From NCBI GenBank assembly GCA_020073345.1, contig JAIQFI010000003.1:62001-126000 (forward strand): DNA of 64,000 nucleotides. The letters run 5' to 3'. The position numbers and the translations under genes were made by a program. Every line of letters begins with the position of its first letter. The first letter of the stretch is position 1. This document shows positions 17,542-26,388 of this stretch, piece by piece. Below the pieces are notes generated by a model. That model was given only the letters and a program-made list of their open reading frames with translations. It searched no databases and was not told the origin of the DNA. The DNA is from Terriglobia bacterium. Its GTDB lineage: Bacteria > Acidobacteriota > Terriglobia > Bryobacterales > Bryobacteraceae.

Positions 17542-18837
17542 ATGAAACGTAATCTTGGTATCGGTCTTGCATTCATCACGGTGGTCGCTGCGCTCGGAAT
17601 CGGGTCCACCTGGCTGGAGAAAAAAGCCACCGTCGAAGCCGCCGGCGTCCAGGCGCCCCGGTTCGAAGTCGACCCGATGTGGCCCAAGCCGCTGCCCAAC
17701 CACTGGATCCAGGGCAATACCATCGGTGTGTCGGTCGATAGCAAGGATCACATCTGGATCATTCATCGCGCCGGCTCGCTGGAGCGAATGGAGACCTACG
17801 CGGCCGCCACTCCGGTCGCGTCGGAATGTTGCAAGCCTGCACCCGCAATTCTCGAGTTTGACGAAGACGGCAATCTCCTAAACAGTTGGGGAGGCGAGGA
17901 CGGCCCAGGCTACGAGTGGCCCGCGTCGAACCACGGCATCACGGTCGACTACAAAGGCAACGTGTGGATCGGCGGCAACGGCCGCACCGCGAACGCGCCC
18001 GCGACTGCGGAGTCCGCCGGCAACGCCGCACCAGGCGCTGCCGCAACCCAGGCTAAGCAGGCCGCAAAAGCAAAAGCCGCTCCCGGCGGTCCTCCCCGCT
18101 ACCACGACAGCATGGTCCTGAAGTTCACCCAGGAAGGCAAATTCCTGATGGCGATCGGCAAGCCGGGAGCCAGCCAGGGCAGCAATGATGTCGAGAACCT
18201 GGGCCTGCCCGCCAAGATCTTCGTCGACCCCAAGACCAACGAGCTGTACATCGCCGACGGCTACGGAAACAAGCGCGTGATCGTGTTCGACGCTGATACC
18301 GGCAAGTACAAGCGCCACTGGGGCGCGTATGGCAATAAGCCCGAAGATACAAATCTCGGACCCTATCGTCCCGATGCTCCGCCCGCGCAGCAGTTTCGCA
18401 ACCCCGTGCACTGTGCCGAGCTCTCGGTCGACAACATGCTCTACGTCTGCGATCGCGTCAACGACCGCATTCAGGTGTTCAAACCTGACGGGACCTTCGT
18501 CAAGGAAACCTTCATCGCTAAGAACACGCTAGGCGACGGCTCCGCGTGGGACATCGCCTTCTCCAAGGATCCGCAGCAGAAGTACATGTATCTGGTCGAT
18601 GGCGCGAACGAGAAGATCTACGTGATGCTGCGCGAGACGCTGGAGATCCTGACCAGCTTCGGCGACGGCGGCCGCCAGCCCGGCCAGTTCTACGCCGTTC
18701 ACAGCATCGCCACGGACTCCAAGGGCAACATCTTCACCACCGAAACTTACCGCGGCCAGCGCGTGCAGAAGTTCGTCTACAAAGGCCTCGCGGCGGTCAC
18801 CAAGAAGGACCAAGGAGTCGTCTGGCCTAAGAAATAG
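17542..18837 (+). CDS. secreted NHL-repeat beta-propeller with Ala-rich insertion
   Basis: 431 aa. An N-terminal hydrophobic segment (MKRNLGIGLAFITVVAALGIG) is followed by FEVDPMWPKPLPNHW and propeller blades GVSVDSKDHIWI, GITVDYKGNVWIGGNG, LYIADGYGNKRVIVFD, VCDRVNDRIQVFKPDGTF and IATDSKGNIFTTE. It shares CCKPAP and most blades with the 4573 gene but carries an extra 40-residue Ala/Pro-rich insertion (about 152-192) between blades. It is divergent from the 17465 operon. A lyase or substrate-binding role is possible; nothing in the sequence proves catalysis. Confidence 0.87.
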   Translation: MKRNLGIGLAFITVVAALGIGSTWLEKKATVEAAGVQAPRFEVDPMWPKPLPNHWIQGNTIGVSVDSKDHIWIIHRAGSLERMETYAAATPVASECCKPAPAILEFDEDGNLLNSWGGEDGPGYEWPASNHGITVDYKGNVWIGGNGRTANAPATAESAGNAAPGAAATQAKQAAKAKAAPGGPPRYHDSMVLKFTQEGKFLMAIGKPGASQGSNDVENLGLPAKIFVDPKTNELYIADGYGNKRVIVFDADTGKYKRHWGAYGNKPEDTNLGPYRPDAPPAQQFRNPVHCAELSVDNMLYVCDRVNDRIQVFKPDGTFVKETFIAKNTLGDGSAWDIAFSKDPQQKYMYLVDGANEKIYVMLRETLEILTSFGDGGRQPGQFYAVHSIATDSKGNIFTTETYRGQRVQKFVYKGLAAVTKKDQGVVWPKK

Positions 18838-18871
18838 AATAGAGAAGTAAACTAGGCGCCAGGAGGCCTTC

Positions 18872-19369
18872 ATGCTCTTAAGCGCACTCACGATCTTTCA
18901 CGTTGCTTTGAGTTTGGTCGGGATCGGTTCGGGCGTTGTTGTCTTATACGGACTGCTCCAGGCGAAGCAGTCCAGCGGCTGGACCAAAACCTTTCTGACC
19001 ACCACCGTGGCCACCAGCGTGACCGGCTTCTTCTTCCCGTTTCACGGCTTCACCCCCGCGGAGGGTGTCGGCATCGTGTCCCTGATCGTATTGGCGACAG
19101 CGATCCTCGCGCTCTATCGCTTTGCTCTCGCCGGCGCCTGGCGCAGGACGTACGTCATCACGTCCGTGATCGCACTCTATCTGAACTTCTTCGTCCTGAT
19201 CGTGCAGTCGTTCCAGAAAATCCCTGCGCTTAGAGCGCTCGCGCCCACCCAGTCGGAACCGCCCTTCCAAATCACGCAGCTCGTGGCCTTGTTAGCCTTC
19301 GTCGCGCTCGGAATTCGCGCCGCGATGAAGTTTCGGGCCGAGCCACTCCGCAGGGCCGCAAACGCCTGA
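18872..19369 (+). CDS. small integral membrane protein
   Basis: 165 aa with a GGAGG ribosome site and an ATG at 18872. Four or more hydrophobic helices are visible: about 5-27 (FHVALSLVGIGSGVVVLYGLL), 42-56, 66-88 and 96-115, plus a last one near 135-150. Short loops and a basic C-terminus (KFRAEPLRR) suggest the C-terminus is cytoplasmic. I do not recognise a family beyond DUF-type four-helix membrane proteins. It starts 34 bases after the NHL gene in the same direction and is probably co-transcribed. Confidence 0.75.
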   Translation: MLLSALTIFHVALSLVGIGSGVVVLYGLLQAKQSSGWTKTFLTTTVATSVTGFFFPFHGFTPAEGVGIVSLIVLATAILALYRFALAGAWRRTYVITSVIALYLNFFVLIVQSFQKIPALRALAPTQSEPPFQITQLVALLAFVALGIRAAMKFRAEPLRRAANA

Positions 19370-19399
19370 TGCAACCTCGGAAGAGTGCAGCCAGGTGCT

Positions 19400-21931
19400 T
19401 CATTCATACCGCAACGCCCGGATGGGGTCGACTCGGCTGGCGCGAAGAGCGGGAACGTATCCCGCTGCGCACGCGACCAATATCAATCCGACCGTCGCCA
19501 GCACCATCGTCCAAGGATCGTTGGGAGTAACACCGTAGAGCTGCGCGCGAATCAAGCGCGTCAGCCCGAACGCCGCGGGCAAGGCCACCATTACTCCTAG
19601 GACCACGAGCACCAGGACTTCCTTCATGACCATCCAGACGACTCTGCCTTCCAAGGCCCCCAGTGCCATGCGGATGCCGATCTCGCGCGTCCGGCGCGCC
19701 ACCGAATACGCCATTACTCCGTAAAGTCCGATTACGGCGAGAAGTGTCGCCAGGAACCCGAAGACCGCCGACAGGTTCGCCGTCATCCGCTCCGTAACCA
19801 GCGTGTCATTCAGATCCTCCTGGACTGTGCGCATACCGTAAACCGGCAAGTTCGCGTCCAGCTCCCGGATCTTTGTCCGCAGGATCGAAAACATTTTATT
19901 GGGGTCCGCGGCGGTCCGGACGAAGACCGTCATGCCTCCCTGGTTGCGGGATGCCAAATAGGGCAGGAACGCCTGATCCGGAATCTCGTTGCGGAGGTTC
20001 ATGTATTTGATGTCCTTCACCACGCCAATGATCTCCATATCGGTCTTTGTGCCGGGGTCGATCCCAAATCCCACGCGCCGGCCAATCGCGCTACGGCCAT
20101 TGAAGTAGCGCTTTACGAACGACTCATTGACGATGATCTTGGTCGGCACCCAGTTGTCCGGTTCCCTATGCAGAATCTCCTGAGTGTCCTGTGTCGTGAA
20201 GTCGCGTCCCGCGACGACAGGCACGCCGAGTGTGGTGAAGTAGTCGGGGCTGACCGAATTCATAAAGGCGTCGGGACGGTCGCCCGGTTTGGGCGTATAC
20301 CCTTCGATGCTCACCCAGTTGTCCCACTCGTTGTTTTTTAGAATGCGCACGGCGGCAAGCCCCACCGATTGCACGCCGGGAACTGCGCGCAAGTTGTCGG
20401 TGAGTTGCTGGTAGAACAGCTTCACTCGTTCCGAGTTGTAACCGATCAGGGAAGGATTCAGATTGACCCCAATGAGCCGTTCCACCGGGAATCCCGGCCC
20501 CAGATTTCTCAAATTACTCAAGCTCTTCAAGAACAGCCCCGCTCCCACCAGCAACAGGAGAGACAACATCACCTGCGTCGCCACCAGCGCCTTACGGAGC
20601 TTGACGTTGCCGCCGCCCACCACTGCGCCGGCCTGATCCTTCAATGTCGGTGCGATATCCGGTTTAGTCGTCCGCAGCGCCGGGAACAGTCCGAACAGTA
20701 AACCTGTCAGCAGCGTCAATCCCAGGGTGAAGAGCAGCACACGGAAATCCGGCGTCATCGAGATCTTCAGACCCTGCGAATCGGTAGGCAGGAACGCGGC
20801 CAGCAGAATCTTGTCGGCCAGAAATGCGATCGCAATGCCGGCCACACCTCCCAATGCCGCAAGCAGAAGGCTCTCCGTAAGAAGCTGTTTCACGATACGC
20901 CAGCGGCTGGCGCCCACAGCCAGGCGTACCGCGACTTCTTTCTCACGTCCCGCGGCTCTGGCTAATAGTAAGTTCGCCAGATTTGCGCACGCGATCAATA
21001 GCACAGTCGCGGTGATGGCCATCAGGACCCACAGGGGGGCTCGAAGCTGCTGCCGCACAAACGAACGTCCCTGGGAGCCGGGAACCAGATCCATGTAGCA
21101 TTTCAGAAACTGTTCGCGTACAAGTTCGGACGCGGTTCGGAAGGCGGGCTCGCGGACCTCCATTTCCAGGATCGAATGCATGAAGGGCTGAAGAGAAGCC
21201 TGGGCCTGAACTTGGGTGACGCCTGGCTTCAGCCTCCCAAATGCGTTTACCCAGCGTGTCCGCCGATCCGTAAGGAAAGTCTTATTAAACGGCAGCACTT
21301 CGGGCTGCATCATGATCGGAACGAAGATTTGCGCGGCGTTGCCCAGATCGATGCCGTAGAATTCCGCTTGCGCGATGCCCACGATGGTCATCGGTACGTT
21401 GTTCACAAGGACCTTTTTTCCCAGAACATTCGGATCCTTCGCGAAATGCGTCTCCCAAAAGCTGTAGCCAAGAACAACTAGTGGATGGCCGCTGGGCGTC
21501 TTGTCGTCGTCCGGCGTAAAGGTTCGCCCGATGGCGGCCCCCACGCCCAAGGTCGGGAAATAAGTGCCCGAGACCATCTCGGCTTGAACCCGGTCCGTAG
21601 CGCCGTCCGCGGTAAAACTCGAGGTAAAGGAGTATCGTCCGAACATCTCCGAGAACACCTCGTTGTGATCCTGGAAATCCCGGTACATCGGATAGGACAC
21701 GGCGTTTGGACCCCAATTACCCCCGTAGTGCTGGCCACGCATGATGAACAGCACCAATTCCTTGGGATTCTTCACCGGCAGCAGGCGCAGCAGAACCTGA
21801 TCCAGCAGGCTGAAAATGGCTGTGTTCGCTCCGATACCGAGCGCGAGAGACAGCGCGGCCACGGTGGTGAACATGGGAGCCTTGCGCAGCGAACGGCAAG
21901 CGTACTTAATGTCGGCCCACAAGCTAGTCAT
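19400..21931 (-). CDS. MacB/FtsX-type ABC permease, acidobacterial orphan permease
   Basis: 843 aa. It opens with DIKYACRSLRKAPMFT, then a first transmembrane helix (about 20-45, LSLALGIGANTAIFSLLD), a long periplasmic MacB core domain, and three helices with [33 protein letters not shown] second core domain and a second FtsX block follow (FGFLATLLAVIGLYGVMAYSVARRTREIGIRMALGA and the last two helices), ending PALRASRVDPIRALRYE. Two FtsX domains in one chain without a partner ATPase are typical of the acidobacterial duplicated orphan permeases. No ATPase gene is adjacent. Transported substrate is unknown; roles in export or in membrane stress are inferred for relatives. Confidence 0.93.
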   Translation of the reverse strand: MTSLWADIKYACRSLRKAPMFTTVAALSLALGIGANTAIFSLLDQVLLRLLPVKNPKELVLFIMRGQHYGGNWGPNAVSYPMYRDFQDHNEVFSEMFGRYSFTSSFTADGATDRVQAEMVSGTYFPTLGVGAAIGRTFTPDDDKTPSGHPLVVLGYSFWETHFAKDPNVLGKKVLVNNVPMTIVGIAQAEFYGIDLGNAAQIFVPIMMQPEVLPFNKTFLTDRRTRWVNAFGRLKPGVTQVQAQASLQPFMHSILEMEVREPAFRTASELVREQFLKCYMDLVPGSQGRSFVRQQLRAPLWVLMAITATVLLIACANLANLLLARAAGREKEVAVRLAVGASRWRIVKQLLTESLLLAALGGVAGIAIAFLADKILLAAFLPTDSQGLKISMTPDFRVLLFTLGLTLLTGLLFGLFPALRTTKPDIAPTLKDQAGAVVGGGNVKLRKALVATQVMLSLLLLVGAGLFLKSLSNLRNLGPGFPVERLIGVNLNPSLIGYNSERVKLFYQQLTDNLRAVPGVQSVGLAAVRILKNNEWDNWVSIEGYTPKPGDRPDAFMNSVSPDYFTTLGVPVVAGRDFTTQDTQEILHREPDNWVPTKIIVNESFVKRYFNGRSAIGRRVGFGIDPGTKTDMEIIGVVKDIKYMNLRNEIPDQAFLPYLASRNQGGMTVFVRTAADPNKMFSILRTKIRELDANLPVYGMRTVQEDLNDTLVTERMTANLSAVFGFLATLLAVIGLYGVMAYSVARRTREIGIRMALGALEGRVVWMVMKEVLVLVVLGVMVALPAAFGLTRLIRAQLYGVTPNDPWTMVLATVGLILVACAAGYVPALRASRVDPIRALRYE

Positions 21932-22185
21932 TACTGGGAATACTTCCCACGCGCGATTTGGTTACATCACGAATTGCCGCGGCTGATATTTCCAGTGCGG
22001 TCCGCCACTTCCGTTCTAGGGCGACTCCGTGTCGATTCCATCGGGACCATCCTTAAGCCAGGAGTTCGAGTGCTCTCCATCGGAGGACTTGGACCGGTCC
22101 TAAGCTAAGAAGCGGCATTCTAGATCCTGCCGTGAAGGGCCGCCTGGAAGGGGCTAGAAATGTCCGATGGTTTCGCCAGCATACG

Positions 22186-22234
22186 CGCCGGTCTCCCGCC
22201 GTGGGGAGTAAAATCAGCGGCTTCGGGGCCCCAT
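22186..22234 (+). repeat. 48-base direct repeat, copy 1
   Basis: Begins CGCCGGTCTCCCGCCGTGGG and ends near GGGGCCCCAT. It matches 22668-22715 with two substitutions and one extra G. It contains the hairpin CTCCC, GCCGTG, GGGAG. The copies bracket the PilZ gene in the same orientation, 482 bases apart. Confidence 0.85.
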
Positions 22235-22237
22235 GAA

Positions 22238-22256
22238 TGGTCACCAAGAGTGACCA
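22238..22256 (+). repeat. perfect hairpin in the PilZ leader
   Basis: TGGTCAC (22238-22244) and GTGACCA (22250-22256) are perfect inverted arms around a five-base loop CAAGA. It lies 41 bases before the PilZ start. It could be an operator dyad or an RNA stem; there is no following T run, so it is not a terminator. Confidence 0.4.
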
Positions 22257-22297
22257 GCCTAAATGATCCGCGTGTCTCGGCCGATAGGACGTTTGTT

Positions 22298-22591
22298 ATG
22301 AACGACAGGCGTTTCGACCTCCGGGCACATCGCGAAGACCCCGTGAGTCTTAGGTGGACGGATCACACCGGCGAGATACTACAAGGTTCCGCATACTTGG
22401 CGGACATCTCCCGCTCGGGAGCTTCGATACGAGCACAGCATCCCGTCAAGGTTGGGACCATACTCTCTCTCGGTTATCAAGACAAGGAATTTGCCGGCAA
22501 GGTGACGCATTGCGCGTCGGGTGCTTCCGGTTACGTCTTGGGAGTCGAGTTTGATGACGGGTACCGATGGTCCCCGCGCGCGGCGAAGTAG
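22298..22591 (+). CDS. PilZ domain protein
   Basis: 97 aa from the ATG at 22298 (MNDRRFDLRAHRED), preceded by AGGAC. The frame is open 138 bases further upstream but that part is the repeat and leader, so the internal ATG is preferred. The sequence has the PilZ pattern RAHREDPVSLRW near the start, YLADISRSGASIRAQHPVKVGTIL in the middle and GVEFDDGYRW at the end. The D-I-S-R-S-G-A motif is the second PilZ signature; the canonical RxxxR is not obvious, since the N-terminus reads RRFDLRAHR. PilZ domains usually bind cyclic di-GMP; whether this one does is uncertain. The gene is bracketed by the 48-base direct repeats. Confidence 0.75.
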   Translation: MNDRRFDLRAHREDPVSLRWTDHTGEILQGSAYLADISRSGASIRAQHPVKVGTILSLGYQDKEFAGKVTHCASGASGYVLGVEFDDGYRWSPRAAK

Positions 22592-22667
22592 CCCTTTTAC
22601 CCGTCTCCGCGAGCAACCTCCCTTGTGTTGACCGTTGTTCCCCCTTGCTCACCGTCCCGCTCCTACA

Positions 22668-22715
22668 CGCCGGTCTCCCGCCGTGGGGAGTAAAAGCAGC
22701 GGATTCGGGCCCCAT
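22668..22715 (+). repeat. 48-base direct repeat, copy 2
   Basis: Second copy of the repeat at 22186, with the same CGCCGGTCTCCCGCCGTGGG opening and the same hairpin. It lies upstream of the TonB receptor promoter region. Both copies translate in one frame to a similar AGLPPWGVK peptide, but no convincing gene carries it. Confidence 0.85.
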
Positions 22716-22787
22716 AGAACTCACACCGTACCCGATTGACAACGGCCGCGTGCTGTGAAAACATTCCCCGCCAGATAGGGGGACTTC

Positions 22788-25700
22788 ATGAAATCGTCAC
22801 ACTTCTGCAATGCTGTCTTGGCCCTGGCGCTAGTCGTAACAACGACTCCGTGTGTCATGGCGCAGTCGGCTGGAACCGGCGCGCTCAGTGGAATCGTCAC
22901 CGATGCGTCCGGCGCTGTGCTGGTGAACGCCACGATAACGCTTACCAACACGGCCACCAACCAAACACGAACGGGAACCACCGGCACGGACGGGTCGTAC
23001 CGGTTTAACCTGCTCGAACCAGGCTCCTATCGCGCGAGGTTCGGAGCGACGGGGTTCAAGACCTCTGAGGTCGGTCCACTCACTGTGAGCGTGACGGAAA
23101 CCGCGGTTCTGAATCGCAGCCTGGAAGTCGGCGCCGCTACTGAGCAAATTACGGTAGAGGCCGTGACGGAAACCATTCAGACCGCCTCCTCCACGCTGGG
23201 GACTACCGTGTCCGGTGGAACCATTACCTCGATTCCCCTGGCCAGCCGCAATTTTACCCAGGTGATCGGCATGTCGACGGGGGTTGCCGTCGACGTCAGT
23301 AACGGCGCAGGCTTCGGACGCGGCTCGCAGAACATGAGCGTCAATGGAGCCAGCCCGGAGAAGAACAATTTCCAGATGGACGGTGTCGGCATCAACAACG
23401 CAGCCGGCAACGGCAACGCGGGCGACGCCGGCCTGTACACCGGCATCGCGATCCCTAATCCCGACGCCATTCAGGAATTCAAGATCCAGACGTCGACGTA
23501 TGACGCGAGCTTTGGCCGGAATCCGGGCGCCAATGTGAACGTGGTCACCAAGTCCGGCACCAACCAGATCCACGGCTCTCTCTTTGAGTTTTTCCGCAAC
23601 GAAAGGCTCAACGCGAATGACTTCTTTTACAATCGCGATAATCCCGCCAGCCAGACCACCAAACAGGTGCTCAAACAGAATCAGTTTGGAGGAACCATCG
23701 GCGGTCCCATCCAGAAAGACAAGATCTTTTTCTTTGGCAGCTACCAGGGAACCCGCCAGCGGAACGGCGTCGCTCCCCAGGGTTTTACTACAGCCACTCT
23801 GTATCCGGTACCGGATAACCGCGAGGCTTCCGATTTTGCGCAGCGCCTGGGCGCCGCCATGTGTACCGGCTTCAAACCGACGCGTGGGAACCCGATTGAC
23901 TGCACTGGCGCCAATATCAATCCCGTGGCGATCGCGCTGCTGCGGATAAAGCTTCCCGACGGGAGTTATTACATCCCGGGTTCCGGAACCAGCGGAAGCG
24001 TATCGCGACTCTTTAGCATCCCGGCGAAGTATACCGAGGACCAGTACATCGCCAACGCGGATTACCTGCTCACACCCAAGCAGACGCTGCAAATGAAATA
24101 CATGTTCTCGAACAATCCGTTCCAGTACACAGGAAGCGGTCCATTCGGTCAGTTGCCAGGCCGGGTACAGAGCGACAGGCGCGCCAATACGTCCGCCGTG
24201 CTCCGGCTCACATCGCTGCTGAGCAGCTCGATGGTGAATGAAGCGCGGGCGTCGTTCCAGCGCGTGATCCAGGACAGCAGCGATACTGTGCCCTATACGC
24301 CTCAGCAGATCGGCATGAAGCCGTTGATCGATATTACCTGCTGCGGCGGGACCACTCTCGGAACGTACACGCAGCCCCCGCGCATCGATATCGGCGGCGC
24401 CTTTGGCATCGGTGGCGACCGCAACCCGTCCTTCGCTCCGTCGAACCAGACGCAGTGGGCTGACCAGCTCTCCTGGAGCAAGGGCTCGCACACCATGCGC
24501 GCCGGTTTCGAGTATGAAAACATCCGCTACCCGCTGGTCTACGGGGGCCTCGGCCGCGGCTCTCTGATCATCCCGTCTTTTGCCGATTTCCTCATCGGCC
24601 GCTCGGGCTGCCCCCCGTCCAGCACCACATGTAACCTGGCGAACCCCGGCAATACCACGGGGACCACACTCAGCAGCTTTTCGAACTGCTTGTTCTGTGT
24701 CCGCAGCCCCGTAGCTGGAATCATCCACAATTATCACCTGCACAACATCAACACGTTCTTCCAGGACGACTGGAAAGTGAACAGCCGCCTGACTCTTAAT
24801 CTGGGCGTTCGCTGGGAGTACGACGGTGCGCTTTCGGACAAGTACGGCAACTTGACCAACTTCTGGGCCAGTGATTTACAGTCGGTCCCGACACCTCCAA
24901 CTGCTCCCTCACTGACCGATCCAAAGGCTTTTATCGGCTACGTCGTACCCAGCAACTATGACGTGAAGGCGCACGGCGCTCTGCCCCCGGGAGTTCGCCA
25001 ATTCGGCGGAGAGACCACCACGCAGAACGGAGTCCCGTTGAATAATTTCGCTCCTCGCATCGGCTTCGCCTGGCAGCCCACCGGAAAAGGTCGCCTGGTA
25101 GTGCGCGGAGGAGCCGGGCTGTTCTACGATCGCGTCGGTATCAACCGCGTGATTCATGCAGTGCAGGAAGGCCGGCCGTACGCGGATACCACGGGCCTCC
25201 AACATGACATCGCGAGCCTGCAAAGTCCATTCCAGGACCGGCCCTTGGCACTCCTGCCGCGGTGGTTTAATTTTACGACCTTGACCGGCTCCAGCTTTAA
25301 TTCGCCGTTCTACGACCGGCTCCACACTCCGCTGGTACGCCAATACAACCTGGGTATCCAGTATGAGTTCCTGCCGACCTACGTATTGGAAGCCGCTTTT
25401 GTCGGATCGAGCGGCATTAACATCATGGACTATAACCACAACATCAACATTGCCGGGCTCGCAAGCGCGTCGAATCCGATCAACGGAATCACGACCAACA
25501 CGACGGCAAACGCAGCGGCCCGTGTGCCGTATTTGGGGTACTTGCCCTCCGGCCTGCAGCAAAACGGTTTCGATGGAATCTACAACTACAATAGTCTTCA
25601 GACCACCGTCAGCAAGCGGTTCTCGCACGGATTCGGGTTCCAGGTTGCCTATACATGGAGCAAGAATCTCTCCAACGTCGGATTCGACGCCGCCAACATC

Positions 25701-26387
25701 AATAAGTCGACTGACATGGCCCAACAGTATGGGCAAACGCCATTCAGCCGGCCGCATCGGTTGGTCGTCAACTACCAGTACGAGCTTCCTTTCAAAGGAG
25801 ACGGCGTGCTGGGTTACGTTGCACAAGGATGGGCCATCGGTGGATTGACCACGCTTCAAAGCGGCAATCCGCTCACCCTCTTCGATAATCGCGGCGGAAG
25901 CGTTTATGGGACCCCGGGAAGCGGAACGGTCGAAAACGGACTCAGCAGGGCGCAGCTATGCCCTGGATTTACGTACGACCAGATCGAAACCTCCGGCAAC
26001 GTAAAAGACCGGTTGGGCAGCGCGAGTAATCCCAGCGCGCCTCGCTTCTTCAACACCTCGGCATTCTGCGCGCCGCCGGCCATTGGCAACGATGGATCTT
26101 TCGACTTCGGTAACACCGGCATCGGGATCGTTCGAGGCCCCCACCAGCTGAACTTCGATTTTCAGGCGGCCAAAACCACCAGGGTTGGCGAACGTCAGAC
26201 CATCCAGTTCCGCGCCGAGTTCTTCAATATCTTCAACCACGCGCAATTCGCGATTCCTGGGTATACAGGAGCGCAAGCTTTCGCCAACAACGGGACCTTG
26301 TTCAACGGCGGGGCCCAGTTCGGCGTCATCAACCAAACTTCGGTGGCTCCGCGGTTGATTCAGCTGGCCTTGAAGTATTCGTTCTGA
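22788..26387 (+). CDS. TonB-dependent receptor with N-terminal carboxypeptidase-regulatory domain (Oar-like)
   Basis: 1199 aa, with signal peptide MKSSHFCNAVLALALVVTTT ending near VMAQ. Residues about 30-110 form a carboxypeptidase regulatory-like beta-sandwich (SGIVTDASGAVLVNATITLTN, then GSYRFNLLEPGSYRARFGATGF). A plug follows with SVNGASPEKNNFQMDGVG and NVVTKSGTNQIHGSLFEFFR, then a long outer membrane barrel (repeated Tyr/Asn-rich strands, WEYDGALSDKYGNL, FSHGFGFQVAYTWSKNLSN) and a terminal aromatic residue (YSF). This is the Oar-like class expanded in Acidobacteriota. It imports or binds large ligands at the outer membrane; the ligand is unknown. A strong AGGGGGA ribosome site and TTGACA at 22736-22741 lie upstream. 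Its stop is convergent with 26389. Confidence 0.94.
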   Translation: MKSSHFCNAVLALALVVTTTPCVMAQSAGTGALSGIVTDASGAVLVNATITLTNTATNQTRTGTTGTDGSYRFNLLEPGSYRARFGATGFKTSEVGPLTVSVTETAVLNRSLEVGAATEQITVEAVTETIQTASSTLGTTVSGGTITSIPLASRNFTQVIGMSTGVAVDVSNGAGFGRGSQNMSVNGASPEKNNFQMDGVGINNAAGNGNAGDAGLYTGIAIPNPDAIQEFKIQTSTYDASFGRNPGANVNVVTKSGTNQIHGSLFEFFRNERLNANDFFYNRDNPASQTTKQVLKQNQFGGTIGGPIQKDKIFFFGSYQGTRQRNGVAPQGFTTATLYPVPDNREASDFAQRLGAAMCTGFKPTRGNPIDCTGANINPVAIALLRIKLPDGSYYIPGSGTSGSVSRLFSIPAKYTEDQYIANADYLLTPKQTLQMKYMFSNNPFQYTGSGPFGQLPGRVQSDRRANTSAVLRLTSLLSSSMVNEARASFQRVIQDSSDTVPYTPQQIGMKPLIDITCCGGTTLGTYTQPPRIDIGGAFGIGGDRNPSFAPSNQTQWADQLSWSKGSHTMRAGFEYENIRYPLVYGGLGRGSLIIPSFADFLIGRSGCPPSSTTCNLANPGNTTGTTLSSFSNCLFCVRSPVAGIIHNYHLHNINTFFQDDWKVNSRLTLNLGVRWEYDGALSDKYGNLTNFWASDLQSVPTPPTAPSLTDPKAFIGYVVPSNYDVKAHGALPPGVRQFGGETTTQNGVPLNNFAPRIGFAWQPTGKGRLVVRGGAGLFYDRVGINRVIHAVQEGRPYADTTGLQHDIASLQSPFQDRPLALLPRWFNFTTLTGSSFNSPFYDRLHTPLVRQYNLGIQYEFLPTYVLEAAFVGSSGINIMDYNHNINIAGLASASNPINGITTNTTANAAARVPYLGYLPSGLQQNGFDGIYNYNSLQTTVSKRFSHGFGFQVAYTWSKNLSNVGFDAANINKSTDMAQQYGQTPFSRPHRLVVNYQYELPFKGDGVLGYVAQGWAIGGLTTLQSGNPLTLFDNRGGSVYGTPGSGTVENGLSRAQLCPGFTYDQIETSGNVKDRLGSASNPSAPRFFNTSAFCAPPAIGNDGSFDFGNTGIGIVRGPHQLNFDFQAAKTTRVGERQTIQFRAEFFNIFNHAQFAIPGYTGAQAFANNGTLFNGGAQFGVINQTSVAPRLIQLALKYSF

Positions 26388-26388
26388 G

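Larger units (their letters stand above)
21932..22297. other. intergenic region between permease and PilZ gene
   Basis: 366 bases without a convincing gene. It holds one copy of a 48-base direct repeat (22186-22234) and a perfect 7-base hairpin (TGGTCAC, loop CAAGA, GTGACCA, 22238-22256) just upstream of the PilZ gene. I see no clear promoter for the permease gene. Confidence 0.6.

Noticed and set aside
22830-24743. 637-codon open frame opposite the TonB receptor
   Set aside because: Antisense to a strong receptor gene; no motif, no ribosome site, and composition fits a shadow frame.
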